Source: Rotaria socialis
Taxonomy: Eukaryota > Rotifera > Eurotatoria > Philodinida > Philodinidae
Direction: 5' to 3'
Assembly: GCA_905331475.1 (NCBI GenBank)
Contig: CAJNYU010001604.1
Location: 1-64,000 of the forward strand
Length of the DNA: 64,000 nucleotides
The position numbers and the translations under genes were made by a program. Shown piece by piece: positions 9,742 to 21,603 of this stretch. The notes under the pieces are model-generated. The model was not told the origin of the DNA. It saw only the letters and a list, made by a program, of their open reading frames with translations, and searched no databases. Positions within the stretch are counted from its first letter, which is position 1, and each line of letters starts with the position of its first letter.

Positions 9742-11094
9742 ATGCTCGTTGACGATGAAGTTACCGAGGAGAATTCTTCGAAATATCATACAATTGCTAT
9801 CTGTAAAGACCTTCCGATAGTTGACAATTATTATCCCACACATGCTCCCAAGAATCATCCAGATGGTGACTACTGGATCAAAGAACTTGGCAATGAAGAG
9901 AAAGAGAAAGATTACAAAATTCAACATATCGTCGCAAATGGACGCCGTGAGTCACCTTACTCATCGAGTCATCCGTTCTTTTAGATAATACTTTGATTTA
10001 GATACGTCGTCCGAAGGAAAGCATGCAATTTTTTCAGCGTTTCTTTATGCTTACAATTCACATGAAGACATCGTCTTGTGTCCCGATGATCTTTGGCTCA
10101 TGGTATGCATCTATTTTTCCAATTATGTCAATGCAAATGCGGAACAATTGCGAAGACTTTTTGTTGATCACGAAGGTAGTCAATTATTGACGATCGTACA
10201 AGTAGGATTGATTGAACCTGAGTGAGCACGATTAATTTTAATGGGATTATAATTTTTCATATTCATTGTGTTGTAGTTGGCAAGATTTTCTTGAGCGTAT
10301 GCGTCGCGCAGTCGGCAATATTGTGAAGAATGACGTTATAGATTCCCTAACAGCCAATTTCTCAACCACTGGTTCGATTGAATCTATTTTGTCATGTATT
10401 GCTGCCATGGATACATTTAAGAACTACTTCGAATACAGATGTCTAATTACAAGATGTGGAATTCGTAATGTACACTTCATGGGAACGTCGGATGATTGGC
10501 ATCTTCTACGTCGAAAAATAAAAAATCTGAAGAGTTTTACAACGGGTACAAACGATACATTTGCGAATTATATCGATGGATTATTGCCCATCATTGATGA
10601 ATTCATCAATACGTATGCCAATAAAGTTAACAATGAATTCTGGAATAAAGTCATGGATATTGAACATGTTGGGATGGGCAAATCTGGCAAGTGAGTAAAC
10701 TCAAATTACTCGACTTTGACACAAAAGAAGTTTATACGTGTCAAAACTTTTCATCTAAGAAAAAAGGATTTAATTTTGAGAAAAAGCGAAGAAAATAAAC
10801 AGAATAAAGTATTTCATCTTTCATTACAGAATGCCTGGAACATATATTAATGGCTGGTTTACCAAATTGTGCTACGGTTTACATGAAAAACGAAGCTGTC
10901 ACACTAAAGAAATAACTCTAAGATCATTTGTGGTTCCCGTGCAAGTAGATAATGAGGTCACACATTCGTCTAAAATGTGTTACGTAGCTGGAGGATTCCA
11001 TGGAGTAGAATCAAAAGATGGTCGTCACAAACCGGTGATGAGTCTTGCGGTTATCGACGATACCAGTACTATCAAGCCGTATCAAACTACTTGA
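9742..11094 (+). CDS. DUF4419 domain-containing protein
   Basis: Four exons (9742-9946, 10002-10221, 10277-10690, 10830-11094) encode 367 aa; all introns are GT-AG and phases join (1, 2, 2). The hallmarks of the DUF4419 family run in order: a histidine region (SSEGKHAIFSAFLYAYN), a DDLWLMVC...FSNYVNANAEQLR block, FVDHEGSQLL, a tryptophan near the exon 3 start, FSTTG, a CGIRNVHFMGTSDDW block, and a C-terminal GTYINGWF...LCYG segment. Residues 1-65 form the usual lead with YWIKELGN. There is no signal peptide or membrane segment, so it is probably cytosolic. The biochemical role of DUF4419 is not established; the family is common in fungi and some protists and bacteria, and horizontal entry into rotifers is possible. 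Confidence 0.88.
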
Positions 11095-12782
11095 TCTCAA
11101 TTTTTGCGATGCAATAAGATCATGTTCATCAATTCTTTACTATTGATCCAGCAATTCTATTTTTCAAACAACTATTTACGAACGAGAAATGAGAAGTTGT
11201 TCATATTTCGCTAGGAACTATCTCTAGTGTTCTTACAATTTCCTTCAATTTCATATTTAATTATTTATTTCTACCGAAAATTTTCCCTTTTTGACGTATA
11301 GTATTTTACTCAACATTCGTATATTGTGAAACTAAAAAAAAATTTATTTTAAAAATAATAATAATTACGATAATAATTAAATGAATACTTTCGTATTTAT
11401 ATTCTCATTTTGAATCAAACTGTGAAACATTAATCTCCAATAAACTTCAAAATAATTAGAAATGAAATCATCGAATAATTGATCATGAAAATCTTTTCAA
11501 GTCAATCAAGCCAGATATTTATGAGAGCACTTCTTGAAAGGATTCGACGACATAGATTAGAAGTATATGAAGATCCTCATTCACATCTGCATTGAACTAG
11601 TAATACGTATGAGGCATATACGATTGTTAACCACAAGTAGGTTATCGAATTTCTTGGAATTCTGTTCTCAAAATGGAATGAGATGAAATCAATTGATTTC
11701 GATCGCAGGTAATATTATCTTTTAAAAATTAGGGTTATTTTACTAATGCTCCCATTTTAAATTCACAATGGAGATATGTGCAGTTAATTCGTTCAATCTA
11801 TTTTAGATCTCACTTCATTTATGTTCGCTTTTTCTTGATATCTGATGCACAAAAAAGAATAAGAAGTTTGTGCATGCATGAGTAAAGATTAAAATTGAAA
11901 AGACTTAATGAGTTGAGTCGATGACGATTGAAGATTGCAGATTTTAGACTATTAAATTTATTCTTACTCTTCCTTCTCCAGGAGATAGTTGTGTGATTCA
12001 GCTACTAGAGTTTTTTTTTGCAAGACTTACTTGCATTAAATCACTTGTATTTAACTGATAAGTCGAAATTATAATTCGACTCTAGGTCAATCTTTGAACC
12101 AGAACAAGTTTCGTTTACTTCATATCTATTAAATGATACAGGGTTAAAACAATTTTACATCAATCATATACTGATTTAAAAACTATGACAAATGTCAAAA
12201 TAGTTTGAACCAAAATCTAAACGTTAGAATAATTCATATGTACATTAATTATACCAAATTCAAATACTGTTACATGAACATTTAGTAAAGTTAACTACTA
12301 GGATTGTAAAAATGACCTCAAAACTAAAGTTTACAGTTTTCTTCGTGTATTTCTAAAAAAGTTAATAAGATATCTTTTCTATTATAAGATAGAAAGTGAT
12401 ATTTTTATTGTAATATAATATTTATAATAAGAATACATAGAAAAAGTCAACGATGAACTGGGATTAGTAATACCATAAATTGGTATTTTGTTTTCTTCAG
12501 TAGAAAAAAAATCAATATATTTTATGCTATCGTTTTACTTTGATCAATAAAAAGAGTCGTGAGATGTCAGTCTACTTCTAATCAAATGAACCTATGCCGA
12601 TGTCGTTATGATGATGACAAATTGAAACATTGAATCAAACTATATCATCAGTTTTTTCTTTTTCATAAATTATGTTTGCAATGTATGGAATCTATTTCAT
12701 ATTAACTGATACATTTGCTTTTAAAATGCTGCTTGTATTCATAGAATGTAATATTAATAAAAAAAATTTATCGCGATAAAAC
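11095..12782. other. intergenic, 1.7 kb
   Basis: AT-rich with no supportable gene. The best open stretch is a 36-codon frame at 11485-11595 (ending HRLEVYEDPHSHLH), which is too short and isolated to call. Confidence 0.4.
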
Positions 12783-13118
12783 ATGTTACAATTCCTTTTT
12801 TTTTCGTTTTTCTTTAAGGTTCTGTATAGAGTTCTCGAAACAATGAAATATACCTTTCAAAACTCTTTACTTTTCGACGTACTTATAGTTAATGGAGAAT
12901 TTATACGTGAACAATTCATTTTCATCTATGAAGCATTAATAAAAATTAATCAACTTGAAAGTCCATGCATCGCGTCGCCCGATTGCATAACAGAATCGAT
13001 CGGTGACCGTGCATGCAATAGTACTCCTGATGGTTGTATTGTTTATTCAAGAAGAAGTTCACGTGCTGAATATATACTTCTATTACTGAAACTAACAATT
13101 AAACCTGAATGCCAATAA
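12783..13118 (+). CDS. short relative of the 8.57 kb secreted protein, possibly decayed
   Basis: A single open frame of 111 aa. Its C-terminal half contains CIASPDC, then IGDRAC and CIVYSRRSS, which align with CTTSSDC, TGSRAC and VVYAIKSS of the protein at 8573-9025. The N-terminus (MLQFLFFSFFF) is hydrophobic enough for a signal peptide. The codons after it sit behind a pyrimidine tract and TTTAAG, so the true start could instead be the ATG at 12843 (91 aa) or a spliced upstream exon. The frame stops right after the VYS region and lacks the second cysteine block of its relative, so it may be a truncated copy. Function is unknown. Confidence 0.5.
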   Translation: MLQFLFFSFFFKVLYRVLETMKYTFQNSLLFDVLIVNGEFIREQFIFIYEALIKINQLESPCIASPDCITESIGDRACNSTPDGCIVYSRRSSRAEYILLLLKLTIKPECQ

Positions 13119-13906
13119 AATCGAGAAAATTCAGTAAAATCAATGTATATTCTAGCTAAATAACCAGCAGGCATTAGTGATGTAAGTCATAGTTGTGTTG
13201 TTGTTCAATCAGTAGTTTTCATTATGTTCTATCGAGTGAATACACGGGAGTTAATTGAGAAAAATTTCTAGAAAAACATCTAAATAACAAAAAAATGAAA
13301 AGAAACAATCCGATTTGTCCTATTAAAAAAGAAATATTGAGCGAGAAAACATTTAATAAAAATCTTTATAAAATGCCCTTGTATAAGTGACAGTCATCAG
13401 CAATACGTCAACATTTTGAAGATTTTTCGTTCCTTCTCTTCTTCTCTCTTTTCTTTCTTTTAAAAATTATATCAATCGGCTCGCTCCGATAACATCGAGA
13501 ACATTAAAACTTCTCATACGCAAGCTTTCATTTATTTCTTCAATACTCATCTATAGATTTCATGGTACTCATCGATTAATAAACATACACCATAATAAGA
13601 ACGAACAAGAACAGGTATTAGTAGAAACTTATAGTTGTCGTCAAAGATGAATATATCTTCGTCTTGGAATAATTTCTTTTGACTTAATTTATACGTTGTT
13701 CTGATGAACATTGAAGACTGACAAGTATTTCTATGCTATGTCTGCGTATAGGTTCTTTTTCTTTCATATTTGATGAGGTCAGGTCGAAAAAAAGTGAATT
13801 TCTGCTTTAGATTCGTCTGTATAATTTGATGTGTGGTAATAAAAATGATATCTGAATACTAAAATAATCTATTAAAGACAAGAAAAAAACAGTATATTTG
13901 ACTGAT

Positions 13907-13940
<34 letters not shown>

Positions 13941-13987
13941 CTGTTGTTTTTATTTTATTTTGTTTTAGAAATTCTTGAAATAAATAA
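13119..13987. other. intergenic, promoter side of the lipid kinase gene
   Basis: No gene is seen. It contains a TA microsatellite (13909-13938) and, just before the lipid kinase start, a pyrimidine-rich tract ending TTTTAG at about 13968, which looks like a splice acceptor in the 5' UTR. Confidence 0.45.
13909..13938. repeat. (TA)n microsatellite
   Basis: An uninterrupted alternating AT run of about 30 bp in the region upstream of the lipid kinase gene. Confidence 0.95.
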
Positions 13988-16900
13988 ATGTCTTCGAAAG
14001 CACAGCGACGTCGAGCAAAGCCTTCAGGTTTGTTTGAAATTATATAATATCTAAATTATCTATGAGATCATATTTCATAGTAACCGTGAAGCAAGCATTT
14101 GAAGAAAATGAGAATGAAAATAAACTGAATACTCATGTCATATCTGATGGATATGAATCATCACCAATGGGTAATATTGACTTAGATCGGTTCTACGAAA
14201 GAGCATTTTTTACGATCAATGATTCAACTGTCGAAGTTGTTTTAAATAATGATATATTAAGTTGGTCGACTATTTCAAATGTATCTAGCGAAAGTAAATT
14301 AAGAAATATGCTTCCCTTTTTCTGCGTAAAATAAATTTTGTAAAAGTTTATTTTCTAGCTTCTCGTGAACAGGCCCATCAAAGGCAAGCTCCTAATAATG
14401 AATATTTGAATTCAATTCATTTGCATGATGTCTATGCTATATCGCCAATGTATCATGGATCGCATCGATCATTAAATATAAATGAAAATCAATCGGATAT
14501 CTCTCTATCAAATACAACGTCATCATTATCGTCCTCGTCAAATCTGCCATTACGTGGATTTCAATTACATTCATTTGATAAAATGAATGAAAATATTTTA
14601 CAAGAAATTCTCGTTATTTTTCAAAGCAATACACCGAATCAAATTGAGCAATGGTATCGATTACTTTCAAAACTTATTTCTGAACGTAGGAAACTATTTT
14701 TAAAAGATCGCTTCCTTTTATTTATGTTTTTTTGATCTGATGAATTCTTTTAGATCGACCACCACGAAATTTTCTTGTTATCTGCAATCCGTATGCTGGT
14801 TCGAGGCAAAGCCGATATGTTTATAGTACAAAGATTAAACCTATGCTAGAAAATGCACATCATAGTTTTACTTATTCCGGTAATTGAAGTAAAATCACTG
14901 CCATCTAAAAATTTGTTGTTCATTTTCTTTTTAGAAATCGATGATTTCTATTCTGCTGATGAAGCACTAAATGATTTTCAAGGTGATTTCGATTCGTTGG
15001 ATGGGTATGAAAGAAATTTTTGTTTGTTTTTCTATCAATTGATTCAATTTTTTTTATTATCTATTAGTTTAGTTATCATTGGTGGGGACGGTTCAGTTAT
15101 TAATATTACTAATGCATTACTTCGTTATCTAGCAAAACAAAATCGCACGAGGTAAATGTGAAAGAATTTCCTATGATATTATCTATCTGTTTTATGATAG
15201 ACTAAACGCAGAAGATGATTTACCACAATTAACATTTCCTATATGTATAGTGCCGAATGGTAAGCTTCGAAGTAATTACGAATATTTTTGTTATATTTTG
15301 TTTATTATTTTTCAAGGAACAACAAATATTGTATGCCATTCGATTCATGGTTGTACAGATCATCACACATCAATTCTTCATTTACTTTTCAGTAACATGA
15401 ATATAATAGATTTTTTTTTCATATAAGTTTGATCAATGAAATTTTAGATAAACGAATGAAAATTGATATGTCAGCAATATTTGATATTAATTATAATTTT
15501 GTAACAGCAAATTTCAGTGCTGGAGCTGGTTTTCCAGCTAATGCTCTTAAATATTTTACACGTTACTCATTATGTAGTCCAAATAAAACTATTCGAAAAT
15601 CATTCGCTAAAGCAGCTTCAAATAAAAATCTCAGGTAAATTTTTAATTTATATCAATATGCAATGAGTAGTCTAAGTTGAATATCATTAAAAACCAATAC
15701 CAGTTAACAATTAAATAATACCGAACTTAAATAGCAAAAGAACAGATAGAACGTTCGTGTGAATATCACAATAGTATAAAATTATCCTTTATAATCATCT
15801 GAATAAAAAGTAATTGAATTTCACATCTTAATAACCATTTTCTTCCGTACTGTCAATATTATATTAATCAAGCGGTTACTATAGTATTACATTTAGAGAA
15901 AAACTTTTTTGTTAAATCTTTTTAACTTAAATTCTTTCCTAAACTCTTTCGAGTGACACATTTATGTTCATCAGAGATTAATAAAGAATTCGATTCTGTA
16001 TTTGAGTAACATGGTGTTCAAATACAATTTTACTTGTCTATTTTCCATTGAATAGATTTATCGAAATGGAAATTCGTTATATTCTTGCAGATCAAAATAG
16101 TATAACTATGACACGTTGTCATCGAGGGTAAATCTATTGATCTATGAGCTTTTGAAAGTTAGAACTTTTTCTTTTAAATCTAGTTGCAGCTCATGTACTC
16201 CACCGAGTATTGAAGTATATGATAATCAAGTGAAAGTATTTGATAGCACTCACATACAAAATATAAATAAACGAAAAATGCCATCCTTATCCAATAATAA
16301 TCATAGTACCCATTCGTTGTCAGCATCTAGAAAATCTTATAGTCAAGAAAATGAAGAAAAAAAACAATGGAAAACTCTACGTGGTAATTATTTACAAGTT
16401 GCAGTATTGACGAATGCAAATTTATGGTCATTTGCACCACAAGGTTTATCGAAATTTGGTCATATAGCGGATGGTTTACTTGACTTAGTATTGATTGAAT
16501 CAACAACACGTAAAGAATTCTTACGTTATATTAAACGCAATGGAAATTCAAAGAATCAGGTATGTAAAATAGAGTCCATATCATATCAGTAGTTTTCTAC
16601 ATTTTTATACTTCTTTTTCTACCTAGTATGAGTTACCATTTACAAGAGTAATTAAAGTAAAGGAAATCGAAATAGAATTGAAATTTCCAAACAATTATTT
16701 AATAAATGGCATATCAAATACAAATAATGAATTAGATTCATCATCATCAGAGGATTCATCCAATGAAGAATATTTTAACAATGAAAATAGAGGATCTTTC
16801 ACACAACGTCATGAACCTCATCCACCTAATGTACCTATATCGGAGGATAGTCGACGATATCGCCGTCCTCATCACCATCATATCAATGAACAAGCACAAG

Positions 16901-17666
16901 AATCTTTGAAACAAAAAAACTATTCAGAAACAGAATGGAATAACGGAAAGATGAATTCTTATAGCACTAATGTATTACCTCGTCGCAAGAGCTTTTTGTT
17001 TTCATTAAAATTAAAAAAAGATAAAACTACTCTACCACATCCATCGAGTTTTGATGTTGGTAAATATGGCGATGACAAACAAAATCAAAAAATTCAACGA
17101 TTACCTTCTGGGTCACTTCGATCAGCAAAAGTAAATAATGTTATTCAATTACTATTTTACAGTAGACAATTCGAGTTAGATCCTAAAACTAATCATCTGT
17201 GTGCCTAGCTTTATTTTTATCTAATTTTTTTTACAGACAAACTTTTCTTTTTGTATAGTCATTGCTAAATCTTTTCACGAGTGGTAATTCATCATCGGTC
17301 AAACTTAATCAATCATTAAATCCAATGCAAGAATCATCTCATACTAGAACCAAAACTAGTATTGGAAGACGATCATCAATAATTAGTCGATCGTTAAGTA
17401 AAGAAAATGAAAAAATACCAACATCTACCAATACTCAATACCGAAATAGCAAACAACCATGTATGTGGAATTTAGATTTTACTCCATACAATTCACCATT
17501 GATAAGAATTAAGTAAGATCGTTTAGTAAATGATCATTTTATTTGTATATATGAATAACGAGTTTTTAGATGCTTTTATCGATTTTTACCAGTTTTTGGT
17601 GTTGGTCAGGATCGAGATACAACAATGAGAGAAATCAATTATTCATGTTTTGGACGAATCGGTTAA
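13988..17666 (+). CDS. CERKL: ceramide kinase / CERKL-like lipid kinase
   Basis: Fourteen exons encode 827 aa: 13988-14027, 14081-14293, 14359-14685, 14754-14879, 14935-15004, 15068-15151, 15201-15259, 15317-15391, 15448-15634, 16056-16127, 16184-16559, 16627-17130, 17259-17512, 17570-17666. Residues about 30-190 resemble the PH-like N-terminus of ceramide kinases. The diacylglycerol-kinase-type catalytic domain starts near residue 195 (RPPRNFLVICNPYAG), has the nucleotide-binding GGDGS at about 264 and the ceramide-kinase-type GTTNIVCHSIHG...HHTSILHLL at about 307. The second lobe has NFSAGAGFPANALKYFTRYS and the late SFAPQGLSK...EFLRYIKR block. Residues about 545-790 are a Ser/Asn-rich insertion, which explains why it is longer than the roughly 540 aa of vertebrate CERK and CERKL. 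CERK phosphorylates ceramide; CERKL has no proven kinase activity. I cannot decide between the two, so the symbol is provisional. Confidence 0.85.
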
Positions 17667-18981
17667 AGTTATTTCTTAATCTTAGTCCTTTGTTTTACTG
17701 ATATTCAATATGCATGTGTAAATATATAATAATGCGAAAATATTATATAATTAATCTGTGCCTTTGACTTCATTCGAAATATTTTCTCAATCTGTATTGA
17801 TTTTCGTTACAAATTCAAAATTAGAATGATTTATATGCACATGTGTTCTATTAGTGTTCATCGCGCTAACTATTGTAGCAGCATATGCAAAACTATACAT
17901 TCTGACAACAATTTTACGATAAAAAAGTTATAACACTGATAATAAAGGATCGAATATTCAAAAAAAACGTCAATGACCAAATTCGATACTATAACAATTA
18001 CTCACAGCATCTTCTATATTCATGACAGCAATTTTTAGTATTATATTTAAGATACTGTTTTTCTCTGCTTCTCATAATCTCTCGATAAATATCGACGAAT
18101 AAAAAGTTTTCAGAAACGAATAAGCATGAGATTTTTTCACTAGACCAACTGTAGTTCTCATGATATATGTATGCACACATTAAACCGTAGAGACACAACG
18201 AATTCGACATCTAAAAACAATCTGACGAAATTCAATCTTTGATGAATATTGTTTTCTTTAGGGATAAACAGTAGCATTCACATTTGATGATCTATCATGA
18301 AAGCAAAATAGTAGAGAGTAAAATGCAAGTTAATATCATCGTTCTCTATGACATATTGCAATTGACATATTTATTTAATTAGAGAATGCATAGTGACGCT
18401 AGCTAAAAGTTCATAACTTGAACGCATGCTGATAAAATTCTCTTGTTAACAACAGAATTAGCTGTATCATATCTGATATTTTGACCTCATACAAATTGTT
18501 CAGTCATCTTTTTCTTATTAAATCAATAAATTATTAGAAACCTTAGAGTTTTTTTTTTGATCGAAAATGATCTTCACCCATTATAATTCGATCTAAGACA
18601 TTTCTTGGGTTTATAAGTAGATTGTGTAAATGTCTCATATTTCTATTCAAAGAGAAAAATGCCGCAATATAAAAATAAATATCCAACACAATTGTCAATC
18701 AAATGTATTGTCTAAAGAGTCTTCACTATAAAAATAATCTTTCTTTAACATATACCATATTTACATTTACTGAACATGTGGTGCACTGTTATACTCCTAG
18801 CCTGAAGACAAAGCCATTTATTTGTCTTACATTTAGTCGTGAAGTCAGTCGGTATGATGTCACTCTTTATTCTGATTGGCAGTAGAAAGAAAAAAAAAGA
18901 AATAAGCAAAAAAACAAATGCAAATGCAAATGTATAAATATATAGATCAATAAATGTGTTTTTTTTTTCTTGTGAATAAAA
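17667..18981. other. intergenic between lipid kinase and EI24-like gene
   Basis: No gene is supported; the 60-codon frame at 18703-18885 is not protein-like. A long T tract lies just before the next start codon. Confidence 0.45.
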
Positions 18982-20088
18982 ATGTCATCAAACACCAATG
19001 TTATTTGGTTAGAAAATGATCAAAAGGAACCGATTCCTAATGAAATTTGTTCTCATGTTGCTCTATTTACAAATGAAGACGCATGCTATCAATTTGTATC
19101 TTCTTTACCAACAACATTACATGGTTTAACGTTTGTTGTTATTGATCCAACAGCATCAACCAATCGCATTGTCCAATTGAAACAAATATCAGCTGTTTAT
19201 ATACTTACATTATCAGAATTAAAGCCACAGATAAATAATTCAATAAAAATTCATGGACTTTTTCATGATCGGCAATCTTTAAAAGATCAAATTTTATCAG
19301 ACTTGAATCGTTCGAAAGCTGTTAAACCTGGCTTTTTTGCTGGTTTAATCGCACCATTTCAGGGGTTTTATTTTCTTTTAACACATTCATCAACATGGTC
19401 ACGTGCATTAGTACCTGCTATTGTATTCACATTGATTCTTTTAACTGTAGCTATAACAGGTATTTGGGGTATGCATACGCTAACAAATCGTTTATTTGAA
19501 AAACATACTTCACGTTGGACTCATTTTGGCATATGGTTACTTCGTATTGTACTCTATATAGTTCTTATGTGTTTATCACTAATTGTTGCACTTACAACAG
19601 CTCAACCATTAAGTTCACCAGCACTAGAAAGTTTAGTGCGTGCACAAGAACGTAATCTAAAATATCCGAATAGACCAGAAGAATCATTTTGGTCTAGTGT
19701 ATGGCGAAGTATACGTGTTGCTATTATTTCATTACTAATTTCGTTTGGAATTTTTATTTTATTAACGTTTATAGAACTTTTTTTTCCACCAGCTGTTATA
19801 GTAACAATACCAATGAAATTTATTGCCACTGGTTTTATTATTGCTTATGATATAATTGATTATCCATTGTCATTGCATCTAGTTGGTGTGAAAGAACGTA
19901 CGCCATGGTTTAAAAACTACTTATGGGCCACAATTGGCTTCGGTTTAGCTATGCAAATTATTTTTCTTATTCCAGGGGCCTTTCTTATTTTATTGCCTGC
20001 AGCGGTTTGTGGTGCAACGCGCATTGTTGTTGCTGCTGAAAGAGCATCAATTGATCAACCATTGTTACTTAATGATGAAGCTATTTGA
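18982..20088 (+). CDS. EI24/CysZ-like membrane protein with N-terminal soluble domain
   Basis: An intronless 368-aa frame. Residues 1-110 form a soluble alpha/beta region: VIWLEND at the start, C-x-x-FVSSLP near 35-43, a buried LTFVVIDPTAST strand, ISAVYILTL and KIHGLFHD. This order resembles the N-terminal domain that precedes TPR or ADP-ribosyltransferase domains in many bdelloid proteins. Residues 117-350 match the EI24/CysZ (DUF540) membrane family: GFFAGLIAPFQGFYFLL entry motif, helices at about 141-164, 183-204, 245-264, 270-295 and 314-343, the AQPLSSPALESLV re-entrant loop, FFPP, YDIIDYPLSLH and the final ILLPAAVCGATRI. CysZ moves sulfate in bacteria and EI24 is an ER membrane protein in animals; which role applies is unclear. 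It lacks introns although its neighbours have many, which suggests retro-copy or horizontal origin. Confidence 0.8.
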   Translation: MSSNTNVIWLENDQKEPIPNEICSHVALFTNEDACYQFVSSLPTTLHGLTFVVIDPTASTNRIVQLKQISAVYILTLSELKPQINNSIKIHGLFHDRQSLKDQILSDLNRSKAVKPGFFAGLIAPFQGFYFLLTHSSTWSRALVPAIVFTLILLTVAITGIWGMHTLTNRLFEKHTSRWTHFGIWLLRIVLYIVLMCLSLIVALTTAQPLSSPALESLVRAQERNLKYPNRPEESFWSSVWRSIRVAIISLLISFGIFILLTFIELFFPPAVIVTIPMKFIATGFIIAYDIIDYPLSLHLVGVKERTPWFKNYLWATIGFGLAMQIIFLIPGAFLILLPAAVCGATRIVVAAERASIDQPLLLNDEAI

Positions 20089-21603
20089 AAGTTAGAGAAA
20101 AAACTGAACAGAACAACGATTTCCTTATTTTTTTCTATTTAGTCAGATTGATATTTCGATAATTATTTTTTTTTCTTTTAAATTTTTTGAAAATAGTGAT
20201 AAACAAATTGTTGTGATTCAAATGAAAATTAGCATACTTTAATTATGTCATAAAACGATATGAGACAGCCTTAAATTATTTTATGGGAAATCGATTACAA
20301 TGTTTTTCTTTGATCAAGGTCATGAAATAATTTACATGACTTTTTTGCTATGCAAAATAAGAAAGAGAATGAAGAAATTCTAAAAATATTTGTAGACTGT
20401 GGTAGAAAGAAACTTCAGAATTTAAGAAAGATCAACACTATCGAATAAACTGTTTTCTTTCATAGTTTGATCGTAAAAAATGTCTTTCTTCCTCAATCAA
20501 TATCCAGTCAAAGCACATAATTTATGATCTTATATTTGCTTTTGATATGAAAAGTATTCTAAATGAATACTCGTGCATATACTTACATATATATATCTAT
20601 ATATGTCTGATATATTAATTCAACATCATCAAAAAAAAGAAAAACTAATCTAATAGGAAAATAATGTTTTATATGTAATAAGTGTTTTCGTGCATTAATG
20701 TGAATTTCTGTTTTTATTTTTATACACTTAGTAGAGTTTGTTAGTTTAGTTTTGCGACCATAAATCAATCGATGAGAATTAACAGCATATATCAGAGTAC
20801 TATGTTAATACAATCACTAAATACATATCTTTCCCATAACCAACATTTATGCATCAATATCAACATCAAAATTTTGTCATGTATCGAATTGTATTGGGAC
20901 AAAAAATAAAGTAAGTTACCACAAAAGCGGCTTCCTAAATCTGTTGTATGTTACCGACATCTATAATACTCTATTTTGTTATATACTCAAAAATCATTAT
21001 GAGGATATAAATGCAATCTTTTTATTAGTTTCATTTGCATTAATCTGATATTTTGAATACATACATCGATAATAGAGGTGTCTACTTACTGCCTACTGCT
21101 CAAAACGAGACAAAGAACACATACACTACTCATTTCATTTCATTTAGCGCTACACTCAGTAACAGTTCACATTGATTGTAACGCTATATGATCCTTTGCA
21201 TTCATCTTTTTCCACGTTATAAACGAACAAAGAGTCGTTTTTATAGGTTCATAGAATGTTGAACATAGTGATTAACCTATAAGAAGAGTGACCTTTTGAC
21301 AAAAGAAAAATATGAAATTAATGATATGCCTGAACGTGTTGTTCTCATATTGCCATCATTAGTGGTATATAGCGACATAAATGTATAGTTAAAGTCATTC
21401 GAGTATAAGTTGGAGAAACAGAATAACGATGTTTTTTTGTTTTCACCAGTCATAAAACCACAAACGCACATCAAAACTATTTACTTTCTTTACATTTCGC
21501 AATACTATTCATTGTTTTATTTTAGACGACCGAGGTAACTTCAAGAAGTAAACGTTTAACTTCACTATTCAATTAAGAAATTGTTTTTTTTGAAAAACAT
21601 AAA
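20089..21603. other. intergenic, upstream of lamin
   Basis: No gene is seen. Close to the lamin start a pyrimidine tract ends in TTTTAG at about 21525, roughly 80 nt before the ATG, a likely cis- or trans-splice acceptor of the lamin 5' UTR. Confidence 0.45.

Noticed and set aside
9544..9927. 127-codon minus-strand open frame
   Set aside because: Antisense to DUF4419 exon 1 and its A/T-rich leader; Lys/Phe-rich composition reflects base content.
11485..11595. 36-codon open frame
   Set aside because: Looks faintly coding but is too short to support without transcripts or homologues.
15392..15447. alternative acceptor at 15427 in the lipid kinase intron
   Set aside because: It breaks the reading frame; the acceptor at 15447 restores phase and gives a family-like join.
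19602..19829. minus-strand frame inside the EI24-like gene
   Set aside because: Shadow of a well-supported plus-strand membrane protein.
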